Part shown: one piece after another, positions 16,063 to 22,345 of the stretch
How the letters are laid out: each line of letters begins with the position of its first letter
How positions within the stretch are numbered: the first letter of the stretch is position 1
DNA from: Phocaeicola plebeius
GTDB lineage: Bacteria > Bacteroidota > Bacteroidia > Bacteroidales > Bacteroidaceae
Direction: 5' to 3'
Assembly: GCA_004558305.1 (NCBI GenBank)
Contig: SFDG01000016.1
Coordinates: 1 to 45,170 of the forward strand
Length of the DNA: 45,170 nucleotides
Notes under the pieces: generated by a model
What the model was told of the DNA's origin: nothing
Databases searched by the model: none
The model's input: only the letters and a program-made list of their open reading frames with translations
Position numbers and translations under genes: made by a program

Positions 16063-16338
16063 ATGTTTACCGTAATCACGTGTATGCTGGGGGGAATGCT
16101 CCTGGGATTTCTGTTGCGCCGTAGGCCGATGCCGTGGGTGCAACGGGTCATTACGGCCCTCATCTGGCTGCTGCTGTTCCTGCTCGGCATCGAGGTGGGC
16201 GGCAACCGGCGGATTGTGGAGGGCCTGGCCACCTTGGGTCTTGAAGCTGCTCTGATCAGCCTGGCCGGACTGGCCGGCAGCTGTTGCACGGCGTGGGCCT
16301 TGTGGTACTGGCTGTACAGAAAAAGGAGGATGACATGA
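16063..16338 (+). CDS. LysO-type transporter, N-terminal half
   Basis: A 91-residue protein with three membrane helices, matching the first half of LysO (YbjE), the lysine exporter of Escherichia coli. The short LGIEVGGN loop is typical. In E. coli LysO is one chain of about 300 residues; here two genes supply it, an arrangement I recall as normal in Bacteroidales and not a frameshift. Its TGA overlaps the ATG of the next gene (ATGA, 16335-16338). Confidence 0.8.
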   Translation: MFTVITCMLGGMLLGFLLRRRPMPWVQRVITALIWLLLFLLGIEVGGNRRIVEGLATLGLEAALISLAGLAGSCCTAWALWYWLYRKRRMT

Positions 16339-16937
16339 AAGGCAGTCTTATCATCGTGGGTTTCTTTGCGCTCGGATGCCTATGTGGCATCTGGGGCCTG
16401 TTCCCGTGGGAGGTGGCCCAGACCGATATCAGCTTCTACGCGCTCTGCGGACTGATGTTCAGTGTGGGGCTTAGTATCGGCAACGACCCGCAGACCCTGA
16501 AGAACTTCCGGGCCTTGAATCCCCGTCTGGTCCTGTTGCCCGTCGCCACCATCGCGGGTACCCTTTCTGCGGTGGCCTGTGTCGGCGGTCTGCTGCCCCA
16601 CCGCACCCTCCCCGATTGCATGGCCGTGGGGGCCGGATTCGGCTACTACTCGCTTTCCAGCATTTTCATCACCGAGTACAAGGGTCCTGAGCTGGGCACC
16701 GTAGCCTTGCTAGCCAATATCTTCCGCGAAATCGTCACCTTGCTGGCCGCTCCTTTGCTGGTCCGCTGGTTCGGGAATCTGGCTCCCATCGCTTGTGGCG
16801 GAGCCACTACGATGGACACCACCCTGCCCATCATCACCCGTACGGCCGGCCAGCAGTTTGTGGTGGTTTCCATCTTCCACGGTTTCGTCGTCGATTTCAG
16901 TGTCCCCTTTCTGGTCACTTTCTTCTGCTCGCTCTAA
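16335..16937 (+). CDS. LysO-type transporter, C-terminal half
   Basis: A 200-residue, multi-helix membrane protein corresponding to the second half of LysO. It shows the family signatures LMFSVGLSIGND, GAGFGYYSLSSIFITEYKGPELGTVALLANIFREI and GGATTMDTTLPIITR. An AAGGAGG Shine-Dalgarno precedes ATG 16335, which overlaps the stop of the first half; earlier in-frame starts would lie inside that gene. Together the two halves probably export lysine or a related amino acid. The Lrp-type regulator two genes upstream suits that role. Confidence 0.87.
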   Translation: MKGSLIIVGFFALGCLCGIWGLFPWEVAQTDISFYALCGLMFSVGLSIGNDPQTLKNFRALNPRLVLLPVATIAGTLSAVACVGGLLPHRTLPDCMAVGAGFGYYSLSSIFITEYKGPELGTVALLANIFREIVTLLAAPLLVRWFGNLAPIACGGATTMDTTLPIITRTAGQQFVVVSIFHGFVVDFSVPFLVTFFCSL

Positions 16938-16950
16938 AAAACATGAACTT

Positions 16951-18717
16951 ATGAACACCTTTTCAACATTTGATATCGAAGCCGACTACCGGCACCTGCA
17001 CCGCCGTTTTCCGAATGCGGCCGGTCGGCCGGTCATCGGCATTACCGGCAACTTCAGCGAGGGGAACCTCTCGTTGGGTCCGGGCTATTATACATCGGTC
17101 CTCGAAGCGGGGGCCGTCCCCTTGGTGATTCCGCCTTTCGACAACGAGGAGGCACTGCTGAATCTGATCGACCGGGTGGACGGACTGCTGCTGTCGGGTG
17201 GGGCCGACCTCAATCCTTTGTACCTGAACGAGGAACCCATCCGCGAACTGCACGGGGTCAATCCCTGTCGCGACCGGCAGGAATGGCTGCTCACCCGACT
17301 GGCGGCCAACCGGCAGTTGCCGATACTGGGCATTTGCCGGGGTATCCAGGTGATGAATGCCGCCTTGGGGGGAACACTCTATCAGGATATCTACAGCCAG
17401 CGGGAAAACACCCGCATCAAGCACAGTCAGGACATGCCGCGAGAATGTGCTTCACATACGGTGACTCTTGAATCCGACAGCCGGCTGGCTGCCATTATGG
17501 GGACTTCCAAACTGTATGTCAACTCATTCCACCACCAGGCCGTGAAAGATCCTGCTCCGGGATTCCGGGTGACTGCCCTCTCGCCCGATGGGATTGTGGA
17601 AGCCATCGAGAGTACGGAATACAAGTCCATGCTCGGCGTGCAGTGGCATCCTGAATGCTTCATCCTCGGCCAGGACCCGTGCATGATGCCGTTGTTCCGG
17701 TGGCTGGTGGACGAGGCCCGTTCTTTCCGCGCCGCCCGCCAGCTGCACGAACGGATACTGACACTCGATACCCACTGCGACACCCCTATGTTCTTCGGAC
17801 AGGACATCCACTTCGATACGCGTGACCCGAAAATCAAGGTCGACCTCCATAAGATGACCGAGGGTCGGCAGGATGCCACCATTATGGTGGCTTATCTGGA
17901 ACAGAAGGAGCGGACCGAAGAGGCGCTGCTGGCTGCCACGGCCAAGGCAGACCGCCTGTTGAACGAAATCGAACAGATGGTGGCCGCCAACTGCACAGCA
18001 GTGGACATTGCCTATACTCCGTCCGACCTGTACCGTCTGAAGCGGGAAGGGAAGAAAGCCATTATGCTCGGCATCGAGAATGGATATGCTGTCGGCAAGG
18101 ACCTGGCGAATGTGGAGCGGTTCCGCCGCCGGGGAGTGGTCTATATGACCCTCTGCCACAATGGCAACAACGATCTTTGTGGTTCGGCCCGCTACAACGA
18201 TGAGCAGCTGGGTGTCAGTGCCTTCGGCGAACAGGTAATCCGCGAGATGAACCGTGTGGGCATGATGGTCGACCTTTCCCATGCCGGCGAACGGAGTTTC
18301 TACGATGCGCTGGCTATCAGCCGCCAGCCAGTCGTCTGCTCCCACTCGTCGTGCCGCGCCCTGTGCGACCATCCGCGCAACTTGACGGACGATCAGCTGA
18401 AGGCCATTGCCCGCCAGGGAGGCGTGGTGCAGCTCTGTCTCTACAGTGGGTTCCTGCGCCAGGACCGTCCCGCCACTCTCCGTGATGCCATCGACCACCT
18501 CCACCACATGGTCAATGTGATGGGCATCGAACACGTAGGCATCGGCACCGACTTCGACGGAGACGGGGGCATCATCGGATGCAATGATTCGTCCGAACTC
18601 ATCAACTTCACGCGCCAACTGATCTTCGAACGCTATTCGGAAGAAGATATCCGCCGTATCTGGGGCGGCAATTTCCTCCGGGTGATGGAGCAGGTGCAAC
18701 ACTGCGGACAAGGGTGA
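16951..18717 (+). CDS. Fusion of C26 gamma-glutamyl amidohydrolase and M19 dipeptidase domains
   Basis: A 588-residue cytosolic protein with two complete hydrolase domains. Residues 25-260 form a class I glutamine-amidotransferase-like domain of the PuuD/peptidase C26 type: LLLSGGADLNPLY, nucleophile Cys129 in GICRGIQVMNAALGG, and His233/Glu235 in VQWHPE. Residues 265-585 form a membrane-dipeptidase-type (M19) zinc enzyme: DTHCDT (His275, Asp277), MVDLSHAGERSF, VCSHSSCRAL and GIGTDFDGDGG. There is no signal peptide, unlike renal dipeptidase. The likely combined job is to cut gamma-glutamyl amides and then dipeptides, but the substrate is inferred. The start at 16951 follows the LysO gene by 13 bases; the in-frame sequence further upstream overlaps that gene. 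Confidence 0.88.
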   Translation: MNTFSTFDIEADYRHLHRRFPNAAGRPVIGITGNFSEGNLSLGPGYYTSVLEAGAVPLVIPPFDNEEALLNLIDRVDGLLLSGGADLNPLYLNEEPIRELHGVNPCRDRQEWLLTRLAANRQLPILGICRGIQVMNAALGGTLYQDIYSQRENTRIKHSQDMPRECASHTVTLESDSRLAAIMGTSKLYVNSFHHQAVKDPAPGFRVTALSPDGIVEAIESTEYKSMLGVQWHPECFILGQDPCMMPLFRWLVDEARSFRAARQLHERILTLDTHCDTPMFFGQDIHFDTRDPKIKVDLHKMTEGRQDATIMVAYLEQKERTEEALLAATAKADRLLNEIEQMVAANCTAVDIAYTPSDLYRLKREGKKAIMLGIENGYAVGKDLANVERFRRRGVVYMTLCHNGNNDLCGSARYNDEQLGVSAFGEQVIREMNRVGMMVDLSHAGERSFYDALAISRQPVVCSHSSCRALCDHPRNLTDDQLKAIARQGGVVQLCLYSGFLRQDRPATLRDAIDHLHHMVNVMGIEHVGIGTDFDGDGGIIGCNDSSELINFTRQLIFERYSEEDIRRIWGGNFLRVMEQVQHCGQG

Positions 18718-18758
18718 AAAATTCTTCGCCTTCATCGTGCAGTGTCCGGGAAATAACG

Positions 18759-18766
18759 TATCTTTG
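18759..18766 (+). promoter_or_regulatory. -7 box upstream of the glutaminyl cyclase gene
   Basis: TATCTTTG, an exact TAnnTTTG match, 21 bases before the start codon. No clear -33 TTTG is seen at the right distance. Confidence 0.5.
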
Positions 18767-18787
18767 TCGCGCAAAAACGATAACATT

Positions 18788-19795
18788 ATGAACTCTATCA
18801 AACAGTTACTAACAGCAATGGCCATGCTGGCCGGAACTGCCTTGTTCTCGTGCGGCAACAGCAACGGGAAGGGGCAAGCCACCGAGGAGGCCGAGGAGAA
18901 GATACAGGTGAATGTACCGGTTTTCTGTGCCGACAGTGCCTATGCCTACATCGAGCGGCAGGTGGCTTTCGGGCCCCGTGTCCCGAACTCTGCGTCCCAT
19001 CGTCAGTGTGGGGACTATCTGAAAAGCCAGCTCGAAGCTTTCGGCGCAAAAGTCTACGTGCAGGAAGCCGATTTGATGGCTTACGACGGTACGTTGCTCC
19101 GGTCGCGGAACATCATCGGAGCCTATCGTCCCGAAGCGGCCAAGCGCATCCTGCTCTGCTCGCACTGGGACAGCCGCCCGTATGCCGACCAGGAGAAGGA
19201 GTCCCGCCACCACCATATGGCCATCGACGGGGCAAACGACGGGGCCAGTGGTGTTGGGGTCTTGCTGGAAATAGCCCGCCAGTTGCAGCAGCAGTCGCCC
19301 ACTCTGGGCATCGACATCGTTTTCTTCGATGCCGAAGACTATGGGGCTCCCGACTTCTATACCGGTCAGCACAAGGCCGACTACTGGTGCCTCGGTTCGC
19401 AGTACTGGGGACGCATTCCTCATACGCCCGACTACAAGGCACGTTTCGGCATCCTGCTCGACATGGTGGGGGGGCGTAATGCCACGTTCTACTACGAAGG
19501 TTATTCGCAGCGTACGGCCAGCAAGGCCATGAAGAAAATCTGGCGGGCTGCCCAGGCCTTGGGGTATAGCCGCTATTTCCTCCAGCAGGACGGTGGGGAG
19601 GTGACCGACGACCATGTGTTTGTCAACCAGTACCGGCAGATTCCCTGTGTGGACATCATTGACTACGACCCGAATACCGATACCGGTTTCAATCCCACCT
19701 GGCATACGCTGGACGACCACATCGGGAACATTGACAAGGGGACACTGCAGGCAGTGGGACAGACGGTCATGCAAGTCATTTACAACGAACAATAA
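18788..19795 (+). CDS. Glutaminyl-peptide cyclotransferase, M28-type lipoprotein
   Basis: Zinc enzyme of the M28 fold that converts N-terminal glutamine of exported proteins to pyroglutamate. The 335-residue protein starts with a lipoprotein signal peptide (lipobox ALFSC, Cys22), so it is membrane-anchored in the periplasm. Family blocks are YIERQVAFGPRVPNSASHRQCGDYL, LLCSHWDSRPYA, DGANDGASGVGVLLEIAR, VFFDAEDYG and WCLGSQYWG, with DDH in the C-terminal half. A plain M28 aminopeptidase is the alternative, but the SHWDSRP and DGANDGASG combination fits glutaminyl cyclase. It has its own -7 box after the fusion hydrolase. Confidence 0.88.
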   Translation: MNSIKQLLTAMAMLAGTALFSCGNSNGKGQATEEAEEKIQVNVPVFCADSAYAYIERQVAFGPRVPNSASHRQCGDYLKSQLEAFGAKVYVQEADLMAYDGTLLRSRNIIGAYRPEAAKRILLCSHWDSRPYADQEKESRHHHMAIDGANDGASGVGVLLEIARQLQQQSPTLGIDIVFFDAEDYGAPDFYTGQHKADYWCLGSQYWGRIPHTPDYKARFGILLDMVGGRNATFYYEGYSQRTASKAMKKIWRAAQALGYSRYFLQQDGGEVTDDHVFVNQYRQIPCVDIIDYDPNTDTGFNPTWHTLDDHIGNIDKGTLQAVGQTVMQVIYNEQ

Positions 19796-19805
19796 CTACA
19801 ACGAT

Positions 19806-20231
19806 ATGAAGACAATAGACGAATTGCAAGAGGAAGTCATCGAGGAATTCAGTGACTTCGACGATTGGATGGACAAATACCAGCTGCTCATCGACTTGGG
19901 CAACGAACAGGAGCCTTTGGCTCCCCAGTACAAGACGGAACAGAACCTGATAGAAGGTTGTCAAAGCCGCGTCTGGCTCCAGGCAGACATGGTAGACGGG
20001 AAGGTGATTTTCCAGGCCGAAAGCGATGCACTGATTGTGAAAGGCATTGTCACCCTGCTCATCAAGGTCTTGTCGGGCCATACTCCCGATGAGATTCTGG
20101 CTGCCGACCTTCATTTTATTGATGCCATCGGCTTGCGGGAGCATCTGTCGCCTACCCGCAGCAACGGTTTGCTGGCCATGGTAAAGCAGATGCGTATGTA
20201 TGCGTTGGCCTTCAAGGCCAAGAATGCATAG
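19806..20231 (+). CDS. sufE: SufE family sulfur acceptor protein
   Basis: Accepts sulfane sulfur from the cysteine desulfurase SufS and passes it to the SufBCD scaffold during Fe-S cluster assembly. The protein has 141 residues. The active cysteine is in LIEGCQSRVWL, followed by GKVIFQAESDALIVKGIVTLLIKVLSGHTPDEI, both typical of SufE. The start at 19806 lies 10 bases after the cyclase stop. The other suf genes are not in the window, so this is a stand-alone copy. Confidence 0.93.
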   Translation: MKTIDELQEEVIEEFSDFDDWMDKYQLLIDLGNEQEPLAPQYKTEQNLIEGCQSRVWLQADMVDGKVIFQAESDALIVKGIVTLLIKVLSGHTPDEILAADLHFIDAIGLREHLSPTRSNGLLAMVKQMRMYALAFKAKNA

Positions 20232-20306
20232 GCTGTTTCATTGGTTGAAACACAGCGTCACGGAGGGCACGGAGAGTTCTTTTTCTTGTGCAGTACGAAA
20301 TTTTAT

Positions 20307-20373
20307 AACACAAAGACACAAAGATACGAAGGAGTAAAGCCATTGTCCCTTCGTTCCTTTGTGTCTTTGTGTT
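20307..20373. repeat. Large inverted repeat, AACACAAAGACACAAAG family, between convergent genes
   Basis: A 26-base arm beginning AACACAAAGACACAAAG (20307-20332) pairs with 20348-20373 with two mismatches around a 15-base loop. The gap from 20232 also holds GTCACGGAGGGCACGGAG (20257-20274), a similar-looking low-complexity sequence. It could terminate both sufE and the minus-strand methyltransferase. Confidence 0.8.
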
Positions 20374-20420
20374 CCAGCATACAGCCACCCGCTTTTCCTG
20401 GGCTGCCCTTCCTCTGCCGT

Positions 20421-21614
20421 TCAGTCTTTCTCTCCTCGAATCAGTATCTTTTCCCCATTGGCGAGGGTGGTGGCAAACAAATAGACCTCACCCCCCTCTT
20501 TCAGTTTCAGCTTTTTTCGCAAGTCCGCTACGGAGGCAGGAAAGTTACGAACCGTCAGGTTCGCTTTATCCACACCTTGCAACAGGGTTTTCAACTCCTT
20601 CTTGCCGAATCCCGACCAGCTGGTGATGCGGAAGCGGCGGCCGGGGAAATCGACAGCAGTGTCCGATGTGTACAGATGGCTGTTGGCATGGAGCTTCTGC
20701 AGGCCGTAACGTTGCCCCAAGAGGCGGAAAGGACCCGCTTTCAGGAGGGCTGCTCCGGGTTCGTAGAGATAAGTGTACAGTCGGTCGGTCAGCGGACAAT
20801 GAGCAGCTTTTTCCTCTGCCTGTGAATAACTGAAGTGTTGTGAGGTAGAGTTATCAACAATCTGTTCGCAATGAATAATAAGCTCTTCTTCAATCACTTT
20901 ATGATTTTCTTCCCGCTTCTTCAACAAAATTATCAACTCCTTGCACTCGTTATGAACAGCTACGATGTGAATAGCGGACACGTGGCGCAGTTCCTTGACA
21001 GCAGTGGAGAGGTCGAGCATGGGAGATAGTTTGACCATCACGGTTTTTCCTTTCTCTACCAGCATTGGTTCCAGGGAGCGGACATCGGGTTCGCAGTCGG
21101 CTATCTGTATGGTCTTTCCTCCCTGGCTGTCGCGTCGGGCCGGGTCGAGAAACAGGCAGTCCACAGGCTGCATGTGTTGCAGATAGTCCGTCCCGTCGCA
21201 GCAGTGAATCTGTACGTGCGGCAGTCCCAACAGGGGAAAATTGTGGGCGGCCAGCCGGCAGAGCACCTCCTGCTGTTCCACGTAGTCGGCCTGCCGGAAG
21301 CGGCGGGCAAGGAACGAGCAGTCCACGCCGAAGCCGGCGGTCAGGTCTGCCATCCGTTCACCGCTCACTAAGGAAGCCTTGTAGCGGGCGGTTAGCTCCG
21401 ACGAGCATTGTTCCATCGACAGGTGGCGGGGATAGCGCAGGTCGTCGATGGCAGCCCAGGAAGGCAGTTTCTTCTCGGCTATCTGACGGCCGGCTATCTG
21501 GACGACGGCTTCTTGCAGGTCAATACCGGGATATTTCCCGGCCTGGAGGGCAAGGGCACGTACATCGTCGTGGCGGTGTTCGGACAGAAAGGTGGAGAAA
21601 TCGGTGGTCTTCAT
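20421..21614 (-). CDS. SAM-dependent methyltransferase with THUMP-like domain
   Basis: A 397-residue cytosolic protein. After a helical N-terminal region, a Rossmann methyltransferase domain shows MADLTAGFGVDCSFLARRF (SAM-binding glycine motif), then DCLFLDPARRDSQGGKT, where the LDPARR block is characteristic. The C-terminal part (about 300-397) resembles the THUMP-like domain found in this uncharacterised family, with a conserved-looking FPGRRFRITSWSGFGKKELK block. RNA is the probable substrate by domain analogy, but none is known. Its start is one base beyond the end of the PHP gene, so they form an operon. Confidence 0.8.
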   Translation of the reverse strand: MKTTDFSTFLSEHRHDDVRALALQAGKYPGIDLQEAVVQIAGRQIAEKKLPSWAAIDDLRYPRHLSMEQCSSELTARYKASLVSGERMADLTAGFGVDCSFLARRFRQADYVEQQEVLCRLAAHNFPLLGLPHVQIHCCDGTDYLQHMQPVDCLFLDPARRDSQGGKTIQIADCEPDVRSLEPMLVEKGKTVMVKLSPMLDLSTAVKELRHVSAIHIVAVHNECKELIILLKKREENHKVIEEELIIHCEQIVDNSTSQHFSYSQAEEKAAHCPLTDRLYTYLYEPGAALLKAGPFRLLGQRYGLQKLHANSHLYTSDTAVDFPGRRFRITSWSGFGKKELKTLLQGVDKANLTVRNFPASVADLRKKLKLKEGGEVYLFATTLANGEKILIRGEKD

Positions 21615-21615
21615 G

Positions 21616-22326
21616 TCACAATCCCAGATAGTCGGTGAATTGCTGCACGGAGGTATTCATGATCAGGGCTTCCGGAAATTCCGTTTCGGCCACCAGTTCC
21701 AGCGCGTATTGGTAGTTGGCGATGTCGAACGAAATGTGGGCGTCGCTGCCCAGGATGACGGGCACTTCGTAGCGTTTGCAGAGGCGCAGGATTTCCAGGT
21801 TGTTGCCTCGTGCCTCTTCCTTGTGGCGGATGGGCTTCAGCGACGAATTGTTGATTTCGAGCAGGGTGTGGTGTTCTTTGGCCGCCAGCACCAACGGCTC
21901 GAAGTCCAGTTGGGCCGTGCCGTCGCCGGGATGGCTGATGATGTGGATGAACGGATTGCGGATGACCTCTACCAGGCCGTGGGTGTTCTCCTCGCGGGTG
22001 CCCGGTTCGTAGCAGAGCGAATGGATGCCGGCAATGCGCAGGTCGAGCTTGTTCAGGTGGAACTCGTCGAGGTCGATGTGGCCGTGGGTGTCGAGGATGT
22101 TGATTTCTGCTCCCAGCAGCAGGTCGATGCCGTACATGTGGCGGGGAACGACGTGCAGGTTGCGGAAATAGATCAGGTTGCACGTGCCGGGAATGCCCGG
22201 CGTGTGCTCGGTAATGCCTAAAAGCTTCAGGCCCTTGTCGGCAGCCGTGCGGGCCATTTCCTGCAGGGTGCTGAAGGCGTGTCCGCTGGCAAGGGTGTGC
22301 GTGTGTACATCTAATTCTATGTTCAT
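21616..22326 (-). CDS. PHP-domain phosphoesterase, YcdX-like
   Basis: A 236-residue trinuclear-metal phosphoesterase of the PHP superfamily. The N-terminal MNIELDVHTHTLASGHAFSTL gives the first HxH metal pair. GITEHTPGIPG, ISHPGDGTAQLDF and ILGSDAHISFDI supply further ligands. The arrangement matches the YcdX family, which removes phosphate from small molecules in vitro; the physiological substrate is unknown. The start at 22326 gives the canonical N-terminus. It lies 20 bases after priA and one base before the methyltransferase. Confidence 0.88.
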   Translation of the reverse strand: MNIELDVHTHTLASGHAFSTLQEMARTAADKGLKLLGITEHTPGIPGTCNLIYFRNLHVVPRHMYGIDLLLGAEINILDTHGHIDLDEFHLNKLDLRIAGIHSLCYEPGTREENTHGLVEVIRNPFIHIISHPGDGTAQLDFEPLVLAAKEHHTLLEINNSSLKPIRHKEEARGNNLEILRLCKRYEVPVILGSDAHISFDIANYQYALELVAETEFPEALIMNTSVQQFTDYLGL

Positions 22327-22345
22327 TTTTGTTGGGGATAAAGGG

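Noticed and set aside
16063..16937. Possible frameshift within one LysO gene
   Set aside because: The second half has a strong Shine-Dalgarno and an ATGA overlap, and two-gene LysO is, to my knowledge, usual in this group, so it is not a broken gene.
17524..18882. 452-codon antisense frame over the hydrolase fusion
   Set aside because: Sense strand has two intact enzyme domains; the antisense product shows no domain.
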